Part shown: positions 1 through 9,035 of the stretch, one piece after another
How the letters are laid out: each line of letters starts with the position of its first letter
Position numbering within the stretch: position 1 is the first letter of the stretch
Source of the DNA: Adiantum capillus-veneris
Lineage: Eukaryota > Streptophyta > Polypodiopsida > Polypodiales > Pteridaceae
DNA length: 64,000 nucleotides
Direction of reading: 5' to 3'
Assembly: GCA_014529385.2 (NCBI GenBank)
Contig: CM043948.1
Coordinates: 75,414,791-75,478,790, forward strand
Position numbers and translations under genes: made by a program
The notes under the pieces: model-generated
The model's input: the letters and a program-made list of their open reading frames with translations, nothing else
Database searches by the model: none
What the model was told of the DNA's origin: nothing

Positions 1-2
1 TC

Positions 3-1526
3 GAGGAGAAAGCACCAATAATGAACTTCCCTAATGCGAGGTTAAGAAGAGAGAATGAAACTACAAGGATCAACACTGATAACATCTATGTGGGGCTATA
101 CAAATATAATAATGGGGAGCAAGATCTCTATTATAGATGTGAAGAACCCTACACCGGAGAGTTGACAGACAAAAAAAGACTCTATGTCTTTACCTACACA
201 GAGGGATCGGAAGTGAAAATTGCCGCTTACGACAAGTATGGGAGGCAATACTCAACAATGGGCAAGAGAGAATTAGAAGGATATACATACTTTGGGGGAC
301 CAATACATCAGTATTATGTTACTTCTAGCTCACATAGACCAGCACCAACAACTGGAGTGCAAAACTCAATGACAACAGGAGGACAAAGAACTCAGGTTGC
401 TGACTCTTTCAGTCAACCTTGGGACTCGCAGCTCGGACCAATGGGATCATTACATTCCAGAGAGTCAATGGAGACGAATCGAGGTAGTGCAGTTCCAATC
501 CCCACCTATACCACTCCAGGTCCAAGGTTTGAAGCGGAACCATCACATTTACCTCCCAATAGTAGATTCAGGGCAGAGGAACCGACAAGGGTAACCCATG
601 AAGTCCATGATGCTAGAGAAAGCTTTAGCAGAGACACAGGAGCAATGAGATTGGTAGCAGATCATAGACGTATGAGACCATCTCAAGTAGCCAAGTATAT
701 GCCAAAGAAGTATGGTGGTTCAGGAGATCCGTATGCACATGTGTCGCTCTTTAAGCAAGTCTTAAGAGCTGAGCAGATAACAGATTTCCATACACAATAC
801 GAGGGATTTGGTCTTACTTTAGAAGGAACAGCATTGACATGGTTTCAACCACTGAACAGAGTGGGATTCCATGACATTGACCATTTTCTAAGAGAGTTTG
901 CTGAGGAATTCTCAAAACGAGGGATTAAGCACAATACGGTCTCACAAATATATGCTTTTAAACAGAGAGAACACGAAAAAGTGAAGGAAGCTTCACTTCG
1001 CTTCAAACAATACATTGAGAGATGTCCAGTACGTGAACGACCACAAGATGACAGACTATCTGTTCTCTTTATTGAGGGACTGAGGAACGACACTCTCAAG
1101 AAGGACTTGCACTTGAAAGCTTGTACAAGTTTCGAGCAAGTGACAAGAGAAGCATTGTACTTAGTGGATAATTGTACGGTTTATGGAGAGGTGTCAGCGG
1201 ATACAGATTTTGCATCCAGTAGCTCCTCCTCCGTAGCGAGCGAGACTACCACTAAAAAGAATGTTCAAACAACAACCATGCCAAATGTAGAGCAAATGAT
1301 AGAAGATGCTCTAAAAAGGATGGCACCATACCAAAAACCATTGCCAAAAACACTGAAATGGTGTGCTATTGAACAAAAATGGACAAACCATCCAACAGAG
1401 GAGTGCTATTACAACAAAGGGTATGTAAGGGAGCGCCAGTATGCACCTCCTGCTCAATTAGCACCACCTCAGATACATCCAGTACCTCGATACCAACGGG
1501 AAATGTACCAGGACCTATGGGGATAG
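3..1526 (+). CDS. gag: Gag N-terminal and capsid region (5' partial)
   Basis: The frame is open from the window edge. The first ATG at 21 is unlikely to be the true start, because element 2 has matching sequence extending well upstream. Residues about 225-400, counted from that ATG, form a retrotransposon Gag capsid-like helical domain with an ALTWF motif, followed by conserved helices (SQIYAFKQ, LRFKQYIERC, LFIEGLR). A Cys/His-containing stretch (KWCAIEQKW...HPTEECYY) near the end resembles the segment found before the nucleocapsid in plant gypsy elements. The frame stops at 1524-1526 and the polyprotein continues in the -1 frame from an overlap at 1373-1526. Gag packages element RNA into cytoplasmic particles. 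The early residues, rich in Tyr and charge, match no family I recognise. Confidence 0.85.
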   Translation, partial: EEKAPIMNFPNARLRRENETTRINTDNIYVGLYKYNNGEQDLYYRCEEPYTGELTDKKRLYVFTYTEGSEVKIAAYDKYGRQYSTMGKRELEGYTYFGGPIHQYYVTSSSHRPAPTTGVQNSMTTGGQRTQVADSFSQPWDSQLGPMGSLHSRESMETNRGSAVPIPTYTTPGPRFEAEPSHLPPNSRFRAEEPTRVTHEVHDARESFSRDTGAMRLVADHRRMRPSQVAKYMPKKYGGSGDPYAHVSLFKQVLRAEQITDFHTQYEGFGLTLEGTALTWFQPLNRVGFHDIDHFLREFAEEFSKRGIKHNTVSQIYAFKQREHEKVKEASLRFKQYIERCPVRERPQDDRLSVLFIEGLRNDTLKKDLHLKACTSFEQVTREALYLVDNCTVYGEVSADTDFASSSSSSVASETTTKKNVQTTTMPNVEQMIEDALKRMAPYQKPLPKTLKWCAIEQKWTNHPTEECYYNKGYVRERQYAPPAQLAPPQIHPVPRYQREMYQDLWG

Positions 1527-4153
1527 AAAGACCGCAACCGGTATTGGGACAACAACCACCTTTACCAGGAGCAAGACCAGTGGGCATTAGATATGCACCA
1601 ACCTTAGAGAATCAGGAAGAACAAGCCTTAGTGCCTGTTCAAGCCTATTACGAAGAATCGGGTGCACACATGTCTCCGACAGTGTATTACCCACCAGAAG
1701 AACCAAAACAACCAGAACCATGGGGCATGATTGGGAATGTTGGAACACCAACAGTTACAAGTGCTTCTGATGAAGAGAGATACAATATGGACGCAAGAAC
1801 CTTGATGTTCATAGCTCATGGAGGGTTAGCAGGACAAAGACCATCCTATCCACAAAGGACGAATCAATGGGGACCAAGACCAGCACTAGGACCCTGTTAC
1901 AAGTGTGGAGGTGACCATCTGATGAATGTTTGCCCACATACGGAAATCATTAGAATAAACGCTTATTGCACTGAGTGTGGGGTTACTCACTTCATTGGGG
2001 ATTGTTCAAAGAATCCAAACAAAGTGCAAAAGACGACATTGAATATGTTAGAAACTATTCCTACCAGCAGTGGGTCTGAAAATGAAACTCTGATACCAAC
2101 GCAAGTTGTTACTAGAGCTCAAGCTAAGAAAACCACTAGAGAACCTGAGAATGGAAAGTTAGCGACTGAAATGGTTAGTCCAGGACCGCGGAGTCAGAAA
2201 AACACATGGAAAGCTAGAAAAGCACGCAGGAAGTTGAGAAAAGAACGTGAAGACGCTATTCTAGCTGAGGAACTAAAGCAAACGAAAGATAGATTAGAAA
2301 AACTTGAGAGTCAAAACGGGAAACGAGAGATGAGCCCAGAAAGAACGAAACAAAAGAGTATTAAAGAAACAACGAGCTTAAGCTCAGGGGGATCAGTGCT
2401 AGTTGACAAAGTACACGAACCATTGGACGCACTGATGAGAGCTTACGAAGCTAGGTTAAGGAACAACCAAACACAAGAACAGAGGTGGATGACATACCCA
2501 AACGCGGAATTGGAAAAGCAGAGACTTGAAATGTGCCAGAGAATGATCGAGACTGCACAAGCTTTATTAGAACCACCAAGAGAAACAATGAATTGTGGAA
2601 CGAAAAACCCAATTCAGCAAGAGACTATCGTTTCACGGGTAGCTGAAAAGACTCCCAGTGCACAAAAGCCTGAAAATACACACAAGGATGACCGCATAGT
2701 GTTGAACACAACCGATCAGGAGGTCGAGAGTTTTCATCCAGTCATACAGAGGTCTTACAGAAGAGATGATGATTACAATGAATTTTGGAAACAAGTGAGA
2801 GAGGCAAACTTTGCAAACGAGCTAAGTTGCCAAGCTAATCTGACAAATGGGGAAAGGGACATCAGAAATCCTCCCATTGTGGAATTTGAGGTAGGATCTC
2901 AAGTGGACTTGGATCTGCAATCTTACTGGGGAGATGGGGGCTCTGTTAGAACAATGGAGATCAAACCTCATTCACTAAAAACCTTACCTTCATACTTAGG
3001 AGAGTATGAAGCAAAATCCGAGATTAGAGCACTTCCCTCACGAAAAATCTCATCAGAAAAAGTCATGGACTCGCAAGGATTGATAGAGATCTTGTCAACA
3101 CCAGTGACATGCACTATCACTCTAGCTGAGCTTTTGAGGCTAAGACCACATATGTGGACCACTGTAGGAAAATGCTTGGAGAAATTCGGAATAAAAGATC
3201 CAACATCGAGATTGCAAGAGAGCATTGAGGAGCTGAGCAAGCCACAAAAGAACGCTAAGCCTGTACCCTTAAACAAGGTCGGAGAGTATTGCGAAGGTGA
3301 AGAGGGGAATACAACCTTACCAGTTGAATTCCAAGGAGTAAACACGATGGCAATACTAGACAGTGGAGCTGGGGTAGCCATTGCTACAAAAGAAATCTGG
3401 AAGACTAGGTTGAAACTCCAATTAGCAGATGGACACATGGAGAAACCTATGGGGTTATTAGAGAAAGTTGTAGTGACTTCTTGCGGCATTGAATACGAAC
3501 ATACTTTTGCTATTGTCGATTTTGGCAAGGAGAATAACTATGATATCATATTGGGAAGACCATTCATGAGACAGTTGAAAATGGTCCAAGATTGGGTCTA
3601 CGATCATATATACCTGAGAAATATGGAAACCACTACACGTGTGAACTTGAAAGACCATAGCTACAAAGATGTGAACCGAACACCGGTAGAGGAGTTTGAT
3701 TCAGCTACTTTGGCGGGATCCGAATTTCCAGCTTGGTTAGGTAAACCCAAGGAGTTATGGATGTGTGGAGCTTCGAAATGTGGAAGTCTGAGAGAATGTG
3801 TTTTAGAAAGGGCTATCGAAGACGAAACTTATGTAGGAGAACCCTTTCCAGAGGACACGTTTGAACCATTAGAATGGACACACATTCTAGCAACCCTAGA
3901 TGTTTGTGCAATTCCGGATGGTCCCACAACAAAATTTTGCGACAAGGACGGGTACGACGTGGTTCCGTATTTCATGTTGAGAACTGTACTCGAAAAAGAA
4001 ACTGAAAAGAACGATACACTGGAAAAGGAAGATGAAGAAGAGGTGTTTCACGACATTCCCAATCATCCAGAGTGGGGAAATGAAGCAGACAACGAGTCAA
4101 CGGACAATTCAAGCGGAAACGAAAGAAACTATAACGGATGTCCGATTTTATGA
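1379..4153 (+). CDS. Nucleocapsid zinc knuckles and first aspartic protease
   Basis: Two CCHC-like knuckles lie at about residues 173-185 and 197-209 (CYKCGGDHLMNVC and CTECGVTHFIGDC, both CX2CX3HX4C). A long charged segment follows (LRKEREDAILAEELKQ), likely coiled coil. A retropepsin domain comes next, with the catalytic triplet DSGAG at about residue 661 and the C-terminal motif ILGRPF near residue 725. The protease would cleave the polyprotein. The frame overlaps gag by about 150 bases in the -1 phase. Element 2 also changes frame here but in the other phase, so decay of a Pro/Gln-rich linker is as likely as programmed frameshifting. Alignment with element 2 indicates a single-base indel near 4115-4130, after which the homologous frame continues in another phase. 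The stop at 4151-4153 is probably a result of that indel. Confidence 0.85.
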   Translation: MDKPSNRGVLLQQRVCKGAPVCTSCSISTTSDTSSTSIPTGNVPGPMGIERPQPVLGQQPPLPGARPVGIRYAPTLENQEEQALVPVQAYYEESGAHMSPTVYYPPEEPKQPEPWGMIGNVGTPTVTSASDEERYNMDARTLMFIAHGGLAGQRPSYPQRTNQWGPRPALGPCYKCGGDHLMNVCPHTEIIRINAYCTECGVTHFIGDCSKNPNKVQKTTLNMLETIPTSSGSENETLIPTQVVTRAQAKKTTREPENGKLATEMVSPGPRSQKNTWKARKARRKLRKEREDAILAEELKQTKDRLEKLESQNGKREMSPERTKQKSIKETTSLSSGGSVLVDKVHEPLDALMRAYEARLRNNQTQEQRWMTYPNAELEKQRLEMCQRMIETAQALLEPPRETMNCGTKNPIQQETIVSRVAEKTPSAQKPENTHKDDRIVLNTTDQEVESFHPVIQRSYRRDDDYNEFWKQVREANFANELSCQANLTNGERDIRNPPIVEFEVGSQVDLDLQSYWGDGGSVRTMEIKPHSLKTLPSYLGEYEAKSEIRALPSRKISSEKVMDSQGLIEILSTPVTCTITLAELLRLRPHMWTTVGKCLEKFGIKDPTSRLQESIEELSKPQKNAKPVPLNKVGEYCEGEEGNTTLPVEFQGVNTMAILDSGAGVAIATKEIWKTRLKLQLADGHMEKPMGLLEKVVVTSCGIEYEHTFAIVDFGKENNYDIILGRPFMRQLKMVQDWVYDHIYLRNMETTTRVNLKDHSYKDVNRTPVEEFDSATLAGSEFPAWLGKPKELWMCGASKCGSLRECVLERAIEDETYVGEPFPEDTFEPLEWTHILATLDVCAIPDGPTTKFCDKDGYDVVPYFMLRTVLEKETEKNDTLEKEDEEEVFHDIPNHPEWGNEADNESTDNSSGNERNYNGCPIL

Positions 4154-4679
4154 TTTTCCGAACCAAACTAAACAACGCCAGAAACACTATAGAGCAAAGA
4201 AAAAAACAAAAGGGGTTAGAACCAATCCGATGACTAGAATAAGAGGAAAAAATCAATTCCTAATGCTAGTAAAGGCTGAAGATTGTGTTAAGGATAAGAT
4301 TTCTGGAAGAATGAGAGGCAGTGATCAAAAGAGCTTACGAAAAGACAAAAGAGGCTCAAGAAATCAAGTTCAAAAGAATGGAACGAAAACTGAAACAGAA
4401 AAATCAGAAAAGAACAAGCGCAACAGAGAATACACGGAGTCCAAGTTAGAACGTAGAAACAAGTACAGAGAGCTCAAGAAAACTCTGAAGGAAGTTTGGA
4501 CGACAGAAATTGAGAGTGGAGAGGACGAAAACGTCAAAATCAAGGAAAACATGGATGTTCCCTCTCACTATAGGAAATTCACAATAGAGGATAGGAAGGT
4601 GATATTAACCCCACCTATTCGAGAGAGAAGGAGAACGAATCTTATGACGGACTGGAGGATGCAAAAAACGTTGATTTAG
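4032..4679 (+). CDS. Protease-RT linker, displaced frame of the polyprotein
   Basis: This frame carries the true continuation of the polyprotein between two indels, near 4120 and 4635. The motif DVRFYDFPNQ and the later PSHYRKFTIEDRKVILTPP match the element 2 linker (DVRFNDFPNQ and PSHYKKFTIQDWKIVLTQP). The middle is very rich in Lys, Arg, Glu and Asn and looks like a disordered basic spacer. After about 4635 the homologous reading (YDGLEDAKNVDLA) returns to the RT frame. It is therefore a segment of one ancestral gag-pol ORF, not an independent gene. The ATG at 4032 lies before the indel and has no support as a start. Confidence 0.65.
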   Translation: MKKRCFTTFPIIQSGEMKQTTSQRTIQAETKETITDVRFYDFPNQTKQRQKHYRAKKKTKGVRTNPMTRIRGKNQFLMLVKAEDCVKDKISGRMRGSDQKSLRKDKRGSRNQVQKNGTKTETEKSEKNKRNREYTESKLERRNKYRELKKTLKEVWTTEIESGEDENVKIKENMDVPSHYRKFTIEDRKVILTPPIRERRRTNLMTDWRMQKTLI

Positions 4680-4705
4680 CAGCTCCAGGTGAGACGCCTA
4701 GACCG

Positions 4706-7399
4706 GTGTACATAGCCACAGATTTGTCTCCAAGCGAGGAAGAGAGACTTTTGAGTCTTCTCAGAGAGTACAGGGATGTGTTTGTATGGTCTTATAAGGA
4801 CTTAAAGGGAGTTGACCCATCGATATGCCAACACTCAATCCCACTGAAACAAGACGCAAAGCCTAGCAGACAGAGACCATACACATATAATGATACTTTT
4901 GCTAAGCGAATCAAGGAAGAGATAGATAAGCTAATGGAAGCTGAATTCATATACGAGATTGAACACACTGATTGGGTATCTCCGATTGTGGTAGTACCTA
5001 AGAAGAACGGAAAACTCCGAGTGTGTGTCAACTTAAAGAAAGTGAATGCTGCAACAATCAGGGACAATTATCCCCTGTCGATAACTGATCATGTTCTAGA
5101 GCGTGTATCAGGGAAAACAGCATACTCCTTTCTTGATGGTTTTTCAGGATATAACCAGCTAGCCATAGCACCAGAAGATCAACATAAAACAGCTTTTGCA
5201 ACGGAGTGGGGAATTTATGCTTATCGAGTTATGCCTTTTGGTCTAACCAATGCTCCCGCAACCTTCCAGAGGCTGATGACGCATGCTTTCAAAGAATACT
5301 TAAGGCTGTTTCTAGAAATCTACATGGATGACTTATGTGTACATTCTCTACTGAGAGATGAGCATCTAGAACACCTAAGAAAAGTATTTGAGAAATGTAG
5401 GACATATCGCATTTGTCTCAATCTTGAGAAATGTGTGTTTATGGTCCGACAGGGCAGAATTCTGGGACATATTGTCTCACAAAACGGAATATCCACGGAT
5501 TTAGAGAAGATAAAAGTTATAGTGGATATGCCTAGACCAACCAATGCGAAACAAGTACAGAGCTTTATGGGACATTGCGGATATTATAGACGATTCATTT
5601 ATATGTACGCTATAATAGGCCAACCACTTTACAGGCTAATAGTGAACTTTGAATGGACAGAGGAGTGTGAGGAATCGTTCAAGAAATTGAAAGAGGCACT
5701 CATTACTGCTCCAGTCTTGAAATCACCAGATTGGGAGAAGATATTCCATGTGCATATAGATGCTTCGGCATATGCAATAGGATGTATTCTGGCTGAGCCA
5801 GAAGAAGGAAACATGGATTTTCCTATCTGTTACGCCAGTCGACAGCTCAACTATGCAGAGAAGAATTACACCACAACAGAGCGAGAAGGATTAGGAATGA
5901 TCTATGCTGTGAAGAAATTTCGGCATTATCTTCTAGCCAACAAGTTTGTGTTTTTTACGGATCACCAAGCCTTGCTCTACCTAGTGAATAAACCATGCAA
6001 TACTGGGAGAATAGTGAGATGGTTCATTATCTTACTGGAATTCGACTTCACGGTAGTAGTAAAGAAAGGAAAAACACATCTTAGAGCTGATCATCTTTCG
6101 CGATTGACGAATGGAGAAGACCCTATAGGAGTAGATGACGACATGCCAGACGCGTACTTGTTCAACATAGAAATGACACCTAAGTGGTCTCAAAATGTCG
6201 TTAACCTATTAACCTATGGAGGAGAGTTCGATAGAAGAGAATACAACCTGAAACATATTGCTATTCAGCAATCCAAGAATCTTCAATTGATTGCAGGAAG
6301 GTTGTATCAATTGGGAAATGATCATGTTTTACGACTATGCATCAATCCTGAGGAATATAATATATATCTGCGCGAAGCACATGTTCAGGAATGTGCATTC
6401 CATTGTTCAAGAAGGAACACATATAGGAATTTGTTACAATTGGGAGTCTATTGGCCAAGAATGAAAGAAAGCGTACATGAATATGTCACTGTATGTATTG
6501 TATGTTCATCAAAACCGCCAGCCGAGTATTCGACATTATATCAGATAATGATCGCTCCAGAATGGAGTCAGTATATTGTTGAATATCTCACAAATAGAAC
6601 TTTCCCAGAAGGAACGTCAAAAGCTCGTCAGAAATTTGTAGAGACAGAAGCTAGAGATTACGCTTTAATAGGAGATCAACTCTATAAGAGAGGTAAAGAC
6701 AACCAGCTTAGGATTTGCGCATCGGAGTCTGAGTATGTGATAATCCTGGAGCAAGCTCATGGAGGAGTAGGTGGAGGCCATTTCTCAGGTGATAAGACAA
6801 CAAAACTTGTCTTAGCCGCAGGAATATGGTGGCCAACATTACATATGGACGCTGAGGAATACGTTAAACGGTGTGATGACTGTCAGCGGACCAAAGTACC
6901 ACTTAAAAGAGATGATATGCCGCTTAGACCAATGATGGGGGCAAGAGCTTTTGCAAAATGGGGGATTGATTATGTCGGACCCATTTCACCTCCTGCATAT
7001 AAGACTCATGCACAATACATCATTGTGGCTACAGACTATCTAACAAAGTGGGTCGAAGCAAAGGCAACTCAAAAAGCAGATGCCAGGACCACGGCACAAT
7101 TTCTATATGAATACGTCTTTGTACGATATGGATTGCCAATAGAAATTGTGAGTGATCGAGGCACACATTTTATAAATGAAGTGATAGAGATCCTTCTAGA
7201 TGAATTCATGGTAATCCATAGGAAATCAGCCCCGTATCATCCACAAGCAAACGGACAAGCTGAAGCAACAAACAAAACCATATGCACGGTCCTTACGAAG
7301 ATTGTATCTGAGTCGAGAACTGACTGGGACCAAAAGTTGCATTCAACATTATGGGCATATAGGGTGCATATAAAACATCATAGGAACGACCCCATATAA
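4706..7399 (+). CDS. pol: Pol: reverse transcriptase, RNase H, duplicated zinc-binding region, integrase core
   Basis: The RT starts with the Ty3-type entry LREYRDVFVWSYKDLKGV. It has WVSPIVVVPKKNG, FLDGFSGYNQ, MPFGLTNAPATFQ and the active-site box YMDD at residues 206-209. RNase H follows (HVHIDASAYAIGC, YASRQLNYAEKNY, TDHQALLYL). Next come two tandem copies of an HHCC-type zinc-binding region: WSQ at residues 494 and 620 and the first Cys of each CxxC at 597 and 723, a 126-residue offset. The integrase core has D777, D817 and E853, that is D,D(35)E, in ATDYLTKW, SDRGTHF and NGQAEATNK. The frame is open upstream of 4706, which is not a biological start. It ends early at 7399 because two single bases appear to be missing near 7365-7385; element 2 reads through there. 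Confidence 0.93.
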   Translation: MYIATDLSPSEEERLLSLLREYRDVFVWSYKDLKGVDPSICQHSIPLKQDAKPSRQRPYTYNDTFAKRIKEEIDKLMEAEFIYEIEHTDWVSPIVVVPKKNGKLRVCVNLKKVNAATIRDNYPLSITDHVLERVSGKTAYSFLDGFSGYNQLAIAPEDQHKTAFATEWGIYAYRVMPFGLTNAPATFQRLMTHAFKEYLRLFLEIYMDDLCVHSLLRDEHLEHLRKVFEKCRTYRICLNLEKCVFMVRQGRILGHIVSQNGISTDLEKIKVIVDMPRPTNAKQVQSFMGHCGYYRRFIYMYAIIGQPLYRLIVNFEWTEECEESFKKLKEALITAPVLKSPDWEKIFHVHIDASAYAIGCILAEPEEGNMDFPICYASRQLNYAEKNYTTTEREGLGMIYAVKKFRHYLLANKFVFFTDHQALLYLVNKPCNTGRIVRWFIILLEFDFTVVVKKGKTHLRADHLSRLTNGEDPIGVDDDMPDAYLFNIEMTPKWSQNVVNLLTYGGEFDRREYNLKHIAIQQSKNLQLIAGRLYQLGNDHVLRLCINPEEYNIYLREAHVQECAFHCSRRNTYRNLLQLGVYWPRMKESVHEYVTVCIVCSSKPPAEYSTLYQIMIAPEWSQYIVEYLTNRTFPEGTSKARQKFVETEARDYALIGDQLYKRGKDNQLRICASESEYVIILEQAHGGVGGGHFSGDKTTKLVLAAGIWWPTLHMDAEEYVKRCDDCQRTKVPLKRDDMPLRPMMGARAFAKWGIDYVGPISPPAYKTHAQYIIVATDYLTKWVEAKATQKADARTTAQFLYEYVFVRYGLPIEIVSDRGTHFINEVIEILLDEFMVIHRKSAPYHPQANGQAEATNKTICTVLTKIVSESRTDWDQKLHSTLWAYRVHIKHHRNDPI

Positions 7400-7400
7400 C

Positions 7401-9035
7401 ATGGTTTTTGGGCTAAATGCTATCTTACCAATAGAATTCTTGATTTCAACCTTAAGGGTGGCTAAGGATCTAGAGTGGACAGGGCACGAGCTTTCTGATA
7501 GAATAGATGACCTGGAAAAGCTAGATGAGCTTCGCCTAAAAGCAGTAGCTTCCATCTACGCTCAAAAAAGGCGACAAAAGGAATTTTTTGATAAGCATGT
7601 GCGGACTAAAGAGTTTAAAGTTGGGGACTATGTCCTAGTTTACACTCTGAAACAGCATGCTAAGAAGCTTAAAAAGCGAGGGATGGGACCTCTGGTGATT
7701 AAAGATCTATCACCAAGTGGAGCCGTCAAGCTTGCTACATTAGACGGAGAAGAAATGCCCAATTGGATTAGTGGATGCAGAGTGAAAAAGTATCTGTTGC
7801 CGCTAACACAAGACATGCTTCTCAAAATACATCAAGAAAAGCTGCGTGTCAAAAAAAAGAAAAAGATTGTAGAGGAAGCGCAAGCCGAGGCGAAGGAAAG
7901 AATGGAGAAAAGAAGACTACTGCGTCAGAAACAGCGCAATGAAGGAGCAATACGAATAAACGCAGTTAGTATAACAGAAATGGGGAATGACAAAGAAGAA
8001 CCCATCATTGAATGCAAAGTAGGAACCAACCAAATCAAAGCCAGAGCACTATTGGATTCAGGAGCTCAAGCTAACCTACTTTCACTCAGTTTGTATAGAC
8101 AATTGACAAATGACACTAAATTACAAACTGCCAAGCAAGAGTTAAAAGTTACTCTAGAATCAATCAAAACTGTCGGATGCACAGTTTTACATATACAGAT
8201 TAACCAGTATGTGTATCCTCATATGTTTTACGTGGTTGAAGACCAAGCTACACAACATCCATTATTGCTAGGACAACCATGGCAAAAGCAATACAATGCA
8301 ATGATTGACTGGAGTTCTAAATCAGTGCTTATCAAATACGAAGGTGAAAGTCAATCAGTTAAGTTCACCAAAGGAGCAGAGCCAACTCCAAAGGAAGAAT
8401 CCACGGACAAGGGCAAACAACAAACCAAGAAAAAGAAGAAGCAATGGCAACCAAAAGTTTCTACACAACTGGATTGCTCGTCGACGAGGAACTCTCAACA
8501 TTGGATAAGGAAGACAAGCAATAATATAACAGCTCAACCTTGGAAAAAAACGGAGTCAAAGTTGGTATGGAGACCAAAAAAGGCTGTGCCAGAGAACACA
8601 AAGGTGGAAAACAGAGTCTTCAATACCAGACAACGGAGTGATTCCAGACAATCAAGGACAGTGAAACAGATCTGGATTCCAAAGAAGTTCATGACGGCAC
8701 AAAGCTATAGCAAGCAAATTTGGATCCCAAAGATTTGTAAACGGGAATTCCCTTCAGTACAAGCCACGGAAACTCCTAGGTATTTCAAGGCGAGGAAATC
8801 AACACACAGAACAAAGCAGGTTTGGGTCGCAAAGAGTTTGTGGCAAGCACAAGCAAAGAGGAAGCAGATTTGGATTGTGAAAAAAGACAACAAGGTAACG
8901 AAGAATCCATCTACTGACTACCAAATTGCCAAAACCAACCCAAAACCCGACCACCAATCCATCAATCAAACAAAGAGCAGCTTTATTGGAAAGAATGTTG
9001 TATCGTCGCTCTACAATTACATTGGGAATTTATGA
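7401..9035 (+). CDS. Integrase C-terminus, second retropepsin-like domain and Trp-repeat tail
   Basis: This continues pol after the 7365-7385 indels and starts inside the integrase (NMVFGLNAILPIEF). A GPY/F-like module follows (KRGMGPLVIKDLSPSGAVKL, about residue 95) and no chromodomain is seen. After a Lys/Glu-rich helix comes a second aspartic protease-like domain, with DSGAQ at residues 219-223, hydrophobic NLLSLSLYRQL behind it and LLGQPW about 75 residues later. The normal protease is upstream of RT, so this is an extra domain. Element 2 keeps it (LDSGAQGNLIS, LLGQHW). The tail repeats a W-x-x-K motif about every 20 residues (KLVWRPKK, KQIWIPKK, KQIWIPKI, KQVWVAKS, KQIWIVKK). Whether the second domain cleaves anything is unknown. 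It could be a non-catalytic fold. Confidence 0.82.
   Translation: MVFGLNAILPIEFLISTLRVAKDLEWTGHELSDRIDDLEKLDELRLKAVASIYAQKRRQKEFFDKHVRTKEFKVGDYVLVYTLKQHAKKLKKRGMGPLVIKDLSPSGAVKLATLDGEEMPNWISGCRVKKYLLPLTQDMLLKIHQEKLRVKKKKKIVEEAQAEAKERMEKRRLLRQKQRNEGAIRINAVSITEMGNDKEEPIIECKVGTNQIKARALLDSGAQANLLSLSLYRQLTNDTKLQTAKQELKVTLESIKTVGCTVLHIQINQYVYPHMFYVVEDQATQHPLLLGQPWQKQYNAMIDWSSKSVLIKYEGESQSVKFTKGAEPTPKEESTDKGKQQTKKKKKQWQPKVSTQLDCSSTRNSQHWIRKTSNNITAQPWKKTESKLVWRPKKAVPENTKVENRVFNTRQRSDSRQSRTVKQIWIPKKFMTAQSYSKQIWIPKICKREFPSVQATETPRYFKARKSTHRTKQVWVAKSLWQAQAKRKQIWIVKKDNKVTKNPSTDYQIAKTNPKPDHQSINQTKSSFIGKNVVSSLYNYIGNL

Noticed and set aside
845-1099. Antisense open frame over gag
   Set aside because: A shadow of the gag reading frame, with no independent support.
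4032-4100. ATG at 4032 as start of a separate basic protein
   Set aside because: Element 2 shows one continuous frame through this region. The separate frame arises from indels in element 1.
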